Origin: Pseudomonas berkeleyensis
GTDB lineage: Bacteria > Pseudomonadota > Gammaproteobacteria > Pseudomonadales > Pseudomonadaceae
Length of the DNA stretch: 64,000 nt
Assembly: GCF_014109765.1 (NCBI RefSeq)
Contig: NZ_CP059139.1
Location: 3,166,001-3,230,000 of the forward strand
Direction of reading: 5' to 3'
Part shown: positions 36,054-44,921 of the stretch, piece after piece
Layout of the letters: each line of letters starts with the position of its first letter
How positions within the stretch are numbered: position 1 is the stretch's first letter
Made by a program: the position numbers and the translations under genes
Notes under the pieces: generated by a model
What the model was told of the DNA's origin: nothing
Seen by the model: the letters and a program-made list of their open reading frames with translations, nothing else
Databases searched by the model: none

Positions 36054-36830
36054 TCAGTCCTGGTAGATCATCTTGCGGCTCATGCCGCCATCGATCACGA
36101 ACTCTTGCCCAGTGACGAAACCAGCTGCATCAGAGAGCAGCCAGGCGACCTGCCCCGCGACATCTTCTACCGTACCGACGCGACCGACAGGATGCTGCAC
36201 GTGATCGAACACTGACAATGGCTCCAGGCGTTGTTGTGAAGGGTCACGGGCATCGATCCAACCAGGGCTGACGCAGTTCACCCGCACCTCCGGCCCCAGG
36301 CTGACCGACAGCGCATGAGTCAGCGCCACCAACCCGCCCTTGCTCGCAGCGTAAGCTTCACAATCGGCTTCGGACTGATTCGCCCGGGTCGAGGCAATGT
36401 TGACGATGGCGCCACGATGGCCACGCAGATAGGGCGCGCAATGCTTGGCCAGCAGCATGGGCCCGGTCAGGTTCACCGCCAGCATGCGATTCCAGCGCCG
36501 CAGATCGAGCGACTCCAACGGCGGTGTATAAGGGTCGGAAATGGCCGCGCTGCACACCAATGCATCGAGGCGGCCGAACTGCCCGAGTATCTCGGCAACG
36601 CCGACACTGACCTGATCTTCCTTGGCTACATCCATGGCGACGAACCAGGCGTTGCCACCCAGCGCACGCGCTACCTTGGAGCCCCGCTCACGGTCGACGT
36701 CCGCCAGCACCACCTGCCAACCCTCGGTGATCAGCCAGGCACTGATGCCCAGACCGATGCCACGCGCGGCACCGGTGACCAGCGCGACACGCCCATTATT
36801 GGGCGCGCCATTCGCCCCCCACTCCAGCAT
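36054..36830 (-). CDS. SDR family oxidoreductase next to metZ
   Basis: 258 residues. [20 protein letters not shown] near 20, a CSAA variant of the NNAG motif, catalytic NIASTRANQ and YAASKGGL, and [13 protein letters not shown]-terminal GQEFVIDGG. It resembles the gene beside metZ in P. aeruginosa (PA3106). Substrate unknown. It starts two bases after the metZ stop, so it is co-transcribed with metZ. Shorter in-frame starts exist, but the first ATG is adopted because of the coupling. Confidence 0.88.
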   Translation of the reverse strand: MLEWGANGAPNNGRVALVTGAARGIGLGISAWLITEGWQVVLADVDRERGSKVARALGGNAWFVAMDVAKEDQVSVGVAEILGQFGRLDALVCSAAISDPYTPPLESLDLRRWNRMLAVNLTGPMLLAKHCAPYLRGHRGAIVNIASTRANQSEADCEAYAASKGGLVALTHALSVSLGPEVRVNCVSPGWIDARDPSQQRLEPLSVFDHVQHPVGRVGTVEDVAGQVAWLLSDAAGFVTGQEFVIDGGMSRKMIYQD

Positions 36831-36832
36831 GC

Positions 36833-38044
36833 TCAGAGCGAGGCCAAGCCGCGCGCCAGATCCACCTTGAGGTCTGCCAGTTCTTCCAGGCCCACGGCAA
36901 CGCGGATCAGGCTGTCGCTGATACCAGCGTTAGCACGCTCCTGCGGTGTCAGCCGGCCGTGCGACGTGGTGGCCGGATGAGCGATGGTGGTCTTGGTGTC
37001 GCCCAGGTTGGTAGTGATGGAGATGACACGCGTGCCATCGATCACCTTCCAGGCGGCCTCACGCCCGCCCTTGACCTCGAAACTGACCACCGCGCCAAAG
37101 GCGCTCTGCTGCTTCTTCGCCAGCTCATGCTGCGGATGACTGGGCAAACCGGCGTAGTAAACGCGCTCGACCTGAGGCTGCTGTTCGAGCCACAGCGCCA
37201 GTTGCAGAGCACTCTCGCTCTGCGCACGCATGCGAATACGCAGGGTTTCCAGCCCCTTGACGAACAGCCAGGCATTGAATGGACTGAGTGTCGGCCCGGC
37301 CGTACGCAGGAAGCCGACTACCAGCTCCATCTGCGCCTTGCGGCCAGCAACCACGCCACCCAGCCCACGCCCCTGGCCATCGATGTACTTGGTCGCCGAA
37401 TGCATGACGATATCAGCGCCAAGCTTGAGCGGCTGTTGCAGGGCTGGGGTGCAGAAGCAGTTGTCTACCGCCAGCAGCGCACCACGCGCATGAGCGATCT
37501 CGGCCAGTGCCGCAATATCCACCAACTCGGCCAAGGGGTTCGACGGAGACTCGACGAACAACAGCTTGGTGTTTGGCTTGAAGGCCGCCTGCCAGGCATC
37601 GAGATCAGCCAGCGGCACGTAATCGACAGAGATACCGAAGCGCTTGAGGTACTTCTCGAACAGACTGATGGTCGAACCGAACACGCTACGCGACACCAGC
37701 ACATGATCACCGGCGCTGCACAGGCTCATGACGATGGCGAGAATGGCCGACATGCCGGAAGCAGTGGCCACCGCCTGCTCGGCGCCTTCCAGGGCAGCGA
37801 TACGCTCCTCGAAGGTGCGCACGGTGGGGTTGGTGTAACGCGAATAGACGTTGCCCGGCACTTCGCCAGCAAAACGCGCGGCCGCATCGGCTGCGGTACG
37901 GAACACATAGCTGGAGGTCAGGAACAGCGCCTCGCCATGCTCGCCCTCGGGCGAACGGTGCTGGCCAGCACGCACCGCCAGAGTATCGAAGCCTACGCCA
38001 TCCAGGTCGCTATCGAGTCGACCGGCATCCCATTCCTGGGTCAT
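36833..38044 (-). CDS. metZ: O-succinylhomoserine sulfhydrylase
   Basis: 403-residue PLP enzyme making homocysteine from O-succinylhomoserine and sulfide, the direct-sulfhydrylation route of methionine synthesis in pseudomonads. Cys/Met metabolism family: [20 protein letters not shown] near 67, [15 protein letters not shown], the PLP lysine in [13 protein letters not shown], and [12 protein letters not shown] at the C-terminus. Normal length. It lies between purF and an SDR gene as in P. aeruginosa; a family A repeat separates it from purF. Confidence 0.95.
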   Translation of the reverse strand: MTQEWDAGRLDSDLDGVGFDTLAVRAGQHRSPEGEHGEALFLTSSYVFRTAADAAARFAGEVPGNVYSRYTNPTVRTFEERIAALEGAEQAVATASGMSAILAIVMSLCSAGDHVLVSRSVFGSTISLFEKYLKRFGISVDYVPLADLDAWQAAFKPNTKLLFVESPSNPLAELVDIAALAEIAHARGALLAVDNCFCTPALQQPLKLGADIVMHSATKYIDGQGRGLGGVVAGRKAQMELVVGFLRTAGPTLSPFNAWLFVKGLETLRIRMRAQSESALQLALWLEQQPQVERVYYAGLPSHPQHELAKKQQSAFGAVVSFEVKGGREAAWKVIDGTRVISITTNLGDTKTTIAHPATTSHGRLTPQERANAGISDSLIRVAVGLEELADLKVDLARGLASL

Positions 38045-38062
38045 ATCGCTACCTCACGAAAA

Positions 38063-38123
38063 GTAGCCCGGATGCAATCCGGGAAATTCAATGTGATATT
38101 CCCCCGGATTGCATCCGGGCTAC
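38063..38123. repeat. REP-like palindromic repeat, family A (two arms)
   Basis: GTAGCCCGGATGCAATCCGG (38063-38083) and its reverse complement (38103-38123) flank a 19-base AT-richer centre, in the purF-metZ gap. Confidence 0.88.
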
Positions 38124-38184
38124 GGACTTTAGGGGGCGCCATGCGCGCCCTCGAAACGGACAGGGTCGCCCCTGCCCGCCTGCG

Positions 38185-39693
38185 TCAATTGTTGTACAGA
38201 TCGATGATCGCGCTGACCGCTTGCGACTTGACCTTGCTCGCATCGTTGCGCGCTTGCTCGATACGATTCAGGTAGGCCTCGTCGACGTCACCGGTCACGT
38301 ACTTGCCATCGAACACTGCACAGTCGAAGTTGTCGATCTTGATCTTCTTGCTGCCACTGACCGCCTCGATCAGATCCGGCAGATCCTGGTAGACCAGCCA
38401 GTCGGCGCCAATCAGCTCACAGACTTCTTCAGTGGTACGGCCGTGAGCGATCAGCTCATGAGCGCTGGGCATGTCGATACCGTAGACGTTCGGGTAGCGT
38501 ACTGCTGGCGCCGCCGAGCAGAAGTAGACGTTCTTCGCGCCGGCTTCGCGAGCCATCTGGATGATCTGCTTGCAGGTGGTACCGCGGACGATGGAGTCAT
38601 CCACCAGCATCACGTTCTTGCCACGGAACTCCAGTTCGATGGCGTTGAGCTTCTGCCGCACGGATTTCTTGCGGGCCGCCTGGCCGGGCATGATGAAGGT
38701 ACGACCGATGTAGCGGTTCTTGACGAAGCCTTCGCGGAACTTCACGCCCAGATGGTTGGCCAGTTCCAGCGCCGCGGTGCGGCTGGTATCGGGAATCGGG
38801 ATGACCACATCGATATCGTGCTCCGGACGCTCGCGCAGAATCTTGTCGGCCAGCTTCTCGCCCATGCGCAGGCGCGCCTTGTAGACCGAGATGCCATCCA
38901 TGATCGAATCCGGGCGCGCCAGATAGACATGCTCGAATATGCACGGAGCGTATTTCGGATTCGTCGCACACTGACGAGTGAACAGCTTGCCGTCTTCGGT
39001 GATGTACACCGCTTCGCCCGGCGCCAGGTCGCGGATCAGGGTAAAGCCGAGCACGTCCAGGGACACGCTCTCGGAAGCGATCATGTATTCGACACCTTCG
39101 TCGGTGTGACGCTGGCCGAACACGATCGGACGGATGCCATTGGGGTCGCGGAAGCCGACGATACCGTAGCCGGTGATCATCGCCACCACGGCGTAGCCAC
39201 CCAGGCAACGCTCATGCACATGCGTGACGGCGGCGAACACGTCTTCCTCGGTGGGCTGCAGCTTGCCGCGCTGGGCCAGCTCATGGGCGAACACGTTGAG
39301 CAGCACTTCCGAGTCGGAATTGGTGTTCACGTGGCGCAGGTCGGACTCGTAGATTTCCTTGGCCAACTGCTCGACGTTGGTCAGGTTGCCGTTGTGCGCC
39401 AGGGTGATGCCGTACGGCGAGTTGACATAGAACGGCTGCGCTTCGGCCGAGCTGGAGCTGCCTGCAGTGGGGTAGCGCACGTGGCCGATACCCATGTGAC
39501 CAACCAGACGCTGCATGTGACGCTGCTGGAACACGTCACGCACCAGGCCATTGTCCTTGCGCAGGAACAGGCGGCCATCATGGCTGGTGACAATACCGGC
39601 AGCATCCTGGCCGCGGTGCTGGAGGACGGTCAGCCCGTCATACAGCGCCTGATTGACGTTCGATTTACCGACGATACCGACGATGCCACACAT
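38185..39693 (-). CDS. purF: Amidophosphoribosyltransferase
   Basis: 502 residues; first committed step of purine synthesis (PRPP + glutamine to phosphoribosylamine). The N-terminal nucleophile Cys2 (MCGIVGIVG) begins a class II glutaminase domain ([11 protein letters not shown]). The phosphoribosyltransferase domain has [16 protein letters not shown] near 360. Full length. It follows cvpA (75 bases) in the conserved cvpA-purF order. Confidence 0.98.
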   Translation of the reverse strand: MCGIVGIVGKSNVNQALYDGLTVLQHRGQDAAGIVTSHDGRLFLRKDNGLVRDVFQQRHMQRLVGHMGIGHVRYPTAGSSSSAEAQPFYVNSPYGITLAHNGNLTNVEQLAKEIYESDLRHVNTNSDSEVLLNVFAHELAQRGKLQPTEEDVFAAVTHVHERCLGGYAVVAMITGYGIVGFRDPNGIRPIVFGQRHTDEGVEYMIASESVSLDVLGFTLIRDLAPGEAVYITEDGKLFTRQCATNPKYAPCIFEHVYLARPDSIMDGISVYKARLRMGEKLADKILRERPEHDIDVVIPIPDTSRTAALELANHLGVKFREGFVKNRYIGRTFIMPGQAARKKSVRQKLNAIELEFRGKNVMLVDDSIVRGTTCKQIIQMAREAGAKNVYFCSAAPAVRYPNVYGIDMPSAHELIAHGRTTEEVCELIGADWLVYQDLPDLIEAVSGSKKIKIDNFDCAVFDGKYVTGDVDEAYLNRIEQARNDASKVKSQAVSAIIDLYNN

Positions 39694-39768
39694 GTGCCAC
39701 GACCCCTGCTAGATAGTTCAGGCTAATTCAGCGACCGATGCAGCGGTTACTCCGCACCGGTCACTCTT

Positions 39769-40290
39769 TTAAAGCAGATCAGCTGGGTGAGCCGACCTAC
39801 CGGTAAACCACTGATCGGACCACCCCAGAATGAGGTTCTTCGACCAGTCGGCAACCATCAGAAAATGCGGCACCAGTTGCGACTGCTGCCACCACGTATC
39901 CTGCTCCACCGGCGCCAGGCTGATCAGCCCCACCAGCAGTACCACCAACAAACCACCGCGCGCGGCGCCGAATACCATGCCGAGAAAACGGTCGGTACCG
40001 GACAGGCCAGTCACGCGAATCAGCTCACCGATGAGGAAATTGACCAGAGCGCCCACCAGCAAGGTGGCGATGAAGAGAATGGCACAAGCCGCAATCACCC
40101 GCGCAGAAGGCGTTTCGATAAATTCGACGAGGTGCTGGGCCAGAGCGCCGCCAAACATCCAGGCAACCACGCCGGCGATGATCCAGGTCAGCAGCGACAG
40201 GGCTTCCTTGACGAAGCCGCGCTTCAGACTGATCAAACTAGAAATGGCGATGACGGCGATGATCGCCCAATCGACCCAGGTGAATACCAC
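39769..40290 (-). CDS. cvpA: CvpA family membrane protein
   Basis: 173 residues with four predicted membrane helices (about 7-25, 30-50, 63-85, 104-125). It begins MVFTWVDWAIIAVIAISSLI and contains GFVKEALSLLTWIIA, the CvpA signature region. The E. coli homologue is needed for colicin V production and its exact role is not settled. It lies directly upstream of purF, as in other gamma-proteobacteria. Confidence 0.95.
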   Translation of the reverse strand: MVFTWVDWAIIAVIAISSLISLKRGFVKEALSLLTWIIAGVVAWMFGGALAQHLVEFIETPSARVIAACAILFIATLLVGALVNFLIGELIRVTGLSGTDRFLGMVFGAARGGLLVVLLVGLISLAPVEQDTWWQQSQLVPHFLMVADWSKNLILGWSDQWFTGRSAHPADLL

Positions 40291-40375
40291 GGTGCGGCCT
40301 ACCAGCGGAAAAGGCGGAGCATTTTAGCAGAGCCCGGCGAATCGGGTAACCGGGCTTTGCATGTCAACGACGGGT

Positions 40376-40993
40376 TCAGCCCGCCTCAGGCTGGAAACGC
40401 ACCACGAAACCGCTGAGTTTGTGCTGGCGATTGAGCTGGTCACGCAGGCGCTCGGCCTCGGCCCGCTCGATCAATGGCCCGACGAACACCCGGTTCATGC
40501 CGTCGAACGTACGGATATAGGCGTTGTAGCCCTGACTGCGCAGGGTCTTCTGCAGGGCTTCCGCCCCAGCGCGACTGGACAGACTGGCCAACTGCACGGA
40601 CCAACTAATTGGCAGGTTGTTGGCATCCAGGCGGTTATCAGGTTTGGCTGGCGCGCTCGTAGCCACCGGTTCGGTCTTGGCCGGCTCAGGCTTGCTCGGC
40701 GCGGCAACAGGTGGCGAAGTGGGCTTGGGCTGCTCCGGCACCTCGACAATCTGCGGATTCACCTCTTCGACGGGAACCGGCTCCTGCGGCAGCTCCTCAG
40801 GCTCAACGACCTCGGCAGGTTGCACGATGATCTCGGCAGTAGCCGGCGCTTGCGGCATGGCCGGCGCATCCACGACCACACGGCGCATCTCGTCTTCGCG
40901 CGACAGCAGCATGGGCAGGAAAATCACCGCCAGCGCCACCAGCACCAGAGCACCGACCATGCGCTGCTTGAGCCCCTTGTCCAACAATGCCAT
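40376..40993 (-). CDS. SPOR-domain protein (DedD-like)
   Basis: 205 residues: short cytoplasmic tail, one transmembrane helix (about 12-30, MVGALVLVALAVIFLPMLL), a Pro/Glu/Val-rich linker (about 45-115) and a C-terminal SPOR domain (about 124-203; WSVQLASLSSRAGAEALQKT, FVGPLIERAEAERLRDQL). SPOR domains bind denuded septal peptidoglycan, so a cell-division role is likely. The folC-SPOR-cvpA order matches P. aeruginosa (PA3110). Confidence 0.92.
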   Translation of the reverse strand: MALLDKGLKQRMVGALVLVALAVIFLPMLLSREDEMRRVVVDAPAMPQAPATAEIIVQPAEVVEPEELPQEPVPVEEVNPQIVEVPEQPKPTSPPVAAPSKPEPAKTEPVATSAPAKPDNRLDANNLPISWSVQLASLSSRAGAEALQKTLRSQGYNAYIRTFDGMNRVFVGPLIERAEAERLRDQLNRQHKLSGFVVRFQPEAG

Positions 40994-41073
40994 CCCCTAC
41001 TCCACAGTCTCAAAGCCTGAGGCTGCGATACTGCCATCGCAATACCGTATGGCGCCAGACCCGACAGCCAAAC

Positions 41074-42351
41074 TCAGCCCTGCCCGGCCAACCAATCCAG
41101 CGCTTCGGCGACACAAAAGAACGAACCAAACACCAAGATTTCGTCCCCGCTCGCAGCCTTGTCGCACTGCCCAGCCAACGCGGCATGCACACTCGGATAC
41201 TGCACGACACGAGCGGCAAGCCCCTGCAGGTGAGCTGCAAGCTCCGCAGCAGGACGTGAGCGCGGCGTATTCAACGGGGTAATACCCCACTGAGCGATCT
41301 GAGCCAGCAACGGCGCAACGACGCCTGGCAGATCCTTGTCCGCAAGCAGACCGAACACCGCCAGGCGCTGCCCTGCAGGTGGCCGGGCCTCCAGGCGCTG
41401 GGCAAGGTAGTCTGCTGCATGAGGGTTATGACCGACATCCAGCAGCAAGGTCAGGGACTTGCCCTGCCATGTCAGCGTACGCCGATCCAGGCGGCCCGCT
41501 ACTCGCGTCGCCAACAACCCGCGGACGATGGCCTGCTCATCCCAGGGCAGATCCAGCAAGGCATAAGCCTGCAATGCCAGTGCCGCATTTTCCATCGGCA
41601 AATCCAGCAGCGGCAGACTCTGCAGCCTCAGCACCTGGCCGGCAGCATTCAGACCGAACCAGCTCCACCCCGCCTCCGAGAGGGCCAGATCGTAATCCCG
41701 CCCGCGCAGGAACAACGGTGAATCCAGCGCTACGACCTGCTCAAGCAAAGGCGACGGCGGGTCGAGATCGCCACACAAGGCTGGCTTGCCTGCCCGCATG
41801 ATGCCAGCCTTCTCGAAGGCTACCGATTCCCGGGTATCGCCCAGCCAGTCAGCATGATCCAGGCCGATACTGGTAATCAGCGCGAGATCGGCATCGATCA
41901 GATTCACCGCATCCAGGCGACCGCCCAGCCCGACTTCGAGCACCACGGCATCCAGACCGGCACGCTCGAACAGCCAGAAGGCGGCCAAGGTGCCCATCTC
42001 GAAGTAGGTCAGGGAAATCTCGCCACGCGCCGCCTCGACCGCCGCGAAAGCCTGGCACAGCTCAGCATCGCTCGCCTCGCGACCATCGATCACGACACGC
42101 TCGCTGTAGCGCAGCAGATGCGGGGAACTGTAGAGCCCGACACGCTGGCCCTGCTCACGCAGGAGGCTGGCGAGAAAGGCACAGGTCGAGCCCTTGCCGT
42201 TGGTACCGGTCACGGTGACCGCCAACGGCGCGGGCTTGCCCAGGCCGAGGCGCTTCGCGACTTCGCGCGAGCGCTCCAAGCCCATGTCGATGGCCGAGGG
42301 ATGCAGCTGTTCGAGGTAGGCGAGCCACTCGCCCAGACTGCGCTCGGTCAT
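41074..42351 (-). CDS. folC: Bifunctional dihydrofolate/folylpolyglutamate synthase
   Basis: 425 residues. Mur-ligase fold: P-loop [15 protein letters not shown] near 45, [44 protein letters not shown] near 304. Adds glutamate to dihydropteroate and to folates. Its ATG overlaps the accD stop region (42348-42351), so the pair is translationally coupled. Full length. Confidence 0.97.
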   Translation of the reverse strand: MTERSLGEWLAYLEQLHPSAIDMGLERSREVAKRLGLGKPAPLAVTVTGTNGKGSTCAFLASLLREQGQRVGLYSSPHLLRYSERVVIDGREASDAELCQAFAAVEAARGEISLTYFEMGTLAAFWLFERAGLDAVVLEVGLGGRLDAVNLIDADLALITSIGLDHADWLGDTRESVAFEKAGIMRAGKPALCGDLDPPSPLLEQVVALDSPLFLRGRDYDLALSEAGWSWFGLNAAGQVLRLQSLPLLDLPMENAALALQAYALLDLPWDEQAIVRGLLATRVAGRLDRRTLTWQGKSLTLLLDVGHNPHAADYLAQRLEARPPAGQRLAVFGLLADKDLPGVVAPLLAQIAQWGITPLNTPRSRPAAELAAHLQGLAARVVQYPSVHAALAGQCDKAASGDEILVFGSFFCVAEALDWLAGQG

Positions 42352-43232
42352 GCAGTGGCCGGCAGGGAAACCGGAGATGGACGATTCATCAGTTGCGCCA
42401 GCAGGCGCGCCAGACGCGGGCGCAGCTCATTACGCGGGATGATCATGTCGATGGCGCCGTGTTCCAGCAGGAACTCGCTGCGCTGGAAGCCTTCCGGCAG
42501 TTTCTCGCGCACGGTCTGCTCGATCACGCGCGGGCCGGCGAAACCGATCAACGCCTTGGGCTCGGCCACGGTCACGTCACCGAGCATCGCCAGGCTGGCG
42601 GAAACGCCGCCATAGACCGGGTCGGTCAGCACGGAAATGAATGGCAGGCCCTCTTCACGCAGGCGCGCCAGTGCAGCGGAAGTCTTAGCCATCTGCATCA
42701 ACGAGATCAGCGCCTCCTGCATGCGCGCACCACCGGAGGCGGAGAAGCACACCAGCGGGCAACGTTTTTCCAGTGCGACATTGGCCGCCTGAACGAAACG
42801 CTCGCCGACAATGGCGCCCATGGAACCGCCCATGAAGGAGAACTCGAACGCGCAAACCGCGATCGGCATGCCTTCGAGGGTGCCGCTCATGGCGATCAAC
42901 GCGTCCTTCTCGCCGGTCTGCTTTTGCGCAGCGCTCAGGCGATCCTTGTACTTTTTGCTGTCGCGGAATTTCAGACGGTCGACCGGCTCCAGGTCAGCGC
43001 CCAGCTCCTCGCGGCCATCGGCGTCAAGGAACAGATCGATACGGGCACGGGCGCCGATACGCATGTGATGGTTGCACTTGGGGCAGACATCGAGCGTCTT
43101 TTCCAGCTCGGGACGATAAAGCACGGCCTCACAGGACGGGCACTTGTGCCACAGGCCTTCGGGCACTGAGCTTTTCTTCACCTCGGAACGCATGATCGAG
43201 GGAATGAGTTTGTCTACCAACCAGTTGCTCAT
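42348..43232 (-). CDS. accD: Acetyl-CoA carboxylase carboxyltransferase, beta subunit
   Basis: 294 residues. The N-terminal zinc ribbon has Cys31, Cys34, Cys50 and Cys53 ([21 protein letters not shown]). The crotonase-like carboxyltransferase domain follows ([56 protein letters not shown]). Makes malonyl-CoA with AccA/B/C for fatty acid synthesis. Coupled to folC, downstream of trpF, as in P. aeruginosa. Confidence 0.98.
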   Translation of the reverse strand: MSNWLVDKLIPSIMRSEVKKSSVPEGLWHKCPSCEAVLYRPELEKTLDVCPKCNHHMRIGARARIDLFLDADGREELGADLEPVDRLKFRDSKKYKDRLSAAQKQTGEKDALIAMSGTLEGMPIAVCAFEFSFMGGSMGAIVGERFVQAANVALEKRCPLVCFSASGGARMQEALISLMQMAKTSAALARLREEGLPFISVLTDPVYGGVSASLAMLGDVTVAEPKALIGFAGPRVIEQTVREKLPEGFQRSEFLLEHGAIDMIIPRNELRPRLARLLAQLMNRPSPVSLPATA

Positions 43233-43354
43233 GCTGTCATTTCTCCATAACCGTTGGTTCGGGTGAGCGACTCACGATGGACGCCCACCTCCAGCAATTC
43301 TTGTCCGCCATATCGGCAGGTCAGTTCAGGACTGCCTGCTGGCGGTGTGACAGG

Positions 43355-44008
43355 CTAATTGACGGCCTCGTTCGAGTCGCCGTCACATCGCAGATCATGC
43401 ACGGCCTGAATGAACGCGCGAATCTTGCCTGCATCCTTTATGCCTTTACTGGCCTCTATCCCACCGCTGACATCAACGGCATAGGGGCGCACCTGGCGAA
43501 TCGCCAAGGCGACATTGCCTGCATCGAGGCCGCCGGCCAGGATGATCGGCTTGCCAGCATTTTCCGGCACCAGCGACCAGTCGAATGAAGCGCCTGTACC
43601 ACCTGGCACACCCTCGACGAAGGTATCCAGCAAAATGCCCCGCGCACCGCTGTAGGGCGCCATGGCTGCCGACACGTCCTCACCGGGGCGAACCCGCAGC
43701 GCCTTGATGTAGGGGCGGCCATGGCCCTCACAATCGGCCGGCGACTCATCGCCGTGGAACTGCAACAGATCCAGCGGCAGACGCTGCAGCAACTGCTGCA
43801 ACTCATCGCGCGGCATGTCGACGAACAGCCCCACAGTAGTCACGAACGGCGGCAACGCCTGCAAGATCGCGGCGGCCTGCTCGATGCTGACTGCTCGCGG
43901 GCTTTTCGCATAGAACACCAGACCGATGGCGTCAGCTCCCGCCGCCACCGCCGCAAGGGCATCCTCGATGCGGGTGATCCCACAAATCTTGCTGCGTACG
44001 ACCGTCAC
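43355..44008 (-). CDS. trpF: Phosphoribosylanthranilate isomerase
   Basis: 217 residues from GTG 44008, which has AGAGG seven bases upstream; a longer ATG frame to 44026 begins inside that ribosome site. TIM-barrel enzyme of tryptophan synthesis: [17 protein letters not shown] at the start (catalytic Cys), [24 protein letters not shown] and [17 protein letters not shown] (catalytic Asp). It lies between truA and accD as in other pseudomonads, unlinked to other trp genes. Confidence 0.95.
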   Translation of the reverse strand: MTVVRSKICGITRIEDALAAVAAGADAIGLVFYAKSPRAVSIEQAAAILQALPPFVTTVGLFVDMPRDELQQLLQRLPLDLLQFHGDESPADCEGHGRPYIKALRVRPGEDVSAAMAPYSGARGILLDTFVEGVPGGTGASFDWSLVPENAGKPIILAGGLDAGNVALAIRQVRPYAVDVSGGIEASKGIKDAGKIRAFIQAVHDLRCDGDSNEAVN

Positions 44009-44050
44009 GTTCACACCTCTCGCCATGCGGGTTCGGATGGTAGCAAAGGG

Positions 44051-44914
44051 TTATGGCTGTCGCACGTCCGGAAGGCCGGAGAGAAAATGCGGGCCGAGAT
44101 AGCGCGGCGGCAACTCGAACTCTTCCGGGTAGTCGACCTGTACCAGATACAGACCATAAGGATGCGCAGTCACTCCACCGCTGTGCCTGTCACCACGCTC
44201 GAGCACCTCGCGCGCCCACTCCGGCGGCCGCTCACCCGCACCGATGGTCATCAACACGCCGGCGATGTTACGCACCATGTGGTGGAGAAAAGCATTGGCG
44301 CGAATATCCAGAACGATGAAGCGGCCATGCTCGATCAACTGCAGATGATGCACGGTCTTGACCGGCGATTTGGCCTGGCAACGCGTCGCCCGGAAAGCAC
44401 TGAAATCATGCGTACCGACCAGTGCCTGGGAGGCTTCGCGCATGCGCGCCACATCCAGCGGCCGATGGTTCCAGGTCACTTCCTCGGCCATGTGCGCCGG
44501 GCGAATCGGGTCGTTGTAGATCACGTAGCGGTAACGCCGCGCCATGGCGGAGAAGCGCGCATGAAAATGCGCCGGCATCACCTTCGCCCAGGTCACACTG
44601 ATGTCATTGGGCAGGTTCATGTTGGCGCCCATGATCCAGGCATGCAGCGAGCGCTCGACAGTGGTGTCGAAGTGCACCACCTGGCCACTGGAATGTACGG
44701 AGGCATCGGTACGACCCGCGCAGAGAATGCTCACTGGCGCACCACCGGCGACCTTGGACAAGGCCGCCTCCAGGTATCCCTGGATCGACGGAACGTTCGC
44801 GCTCTGGCGTTGGAAACCACGATAACGTGCGCCCTTGTATTCGAGGCCCAGGGCGATTCTGGAAAAGCCAGCGGCCGCCATTTCGGCGGCCGCTACAGGT
44901 ACTGCGTCAGACAT
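44051..44914 (-). CDS. truA: tRNA pseudouridine(38-40) synthase
   Basis: 287 residues. The catalytic aspartate lies in CAGRTDASVHSSGQVVHFDT near 74, with RRYRYVIYND and FLHHMVRNIAGVLMTIG further on. Modifies the anticodon stem of tRNAs. An alternative start at ATG 44881 would shorten it by 11 residues. It follows fimV by only seven bases and may share its transcript. Confidence 0.96.
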   Translation of the reverse strand: MSDAVPVAAAEMAAAGFSRIALGLEYKGARYRGFQRQSANVPSIQGYLEAALSKVAGGAPVSILCAGRTDASVHSSGQVVHFDTTVERSLHAWIMGANMNLPNDISVTWAKVMPAHFHARFSAMARRYRYVIYNDPIRPAHMAEEVTWNHRPLDVARMREASQALVGTHDFSAFRATRCQAKSPVKTVHHLQLIEHGRFIVLDIRANAFLHHMVRNIAGVLMTIGAGERPPEWAREVLERGDRHSGGVTAHPYGLYLVQVDYPEEFELPPRYLGPHFLSGLPDVRQP

Positions 44915-44921
44915 GTATCAA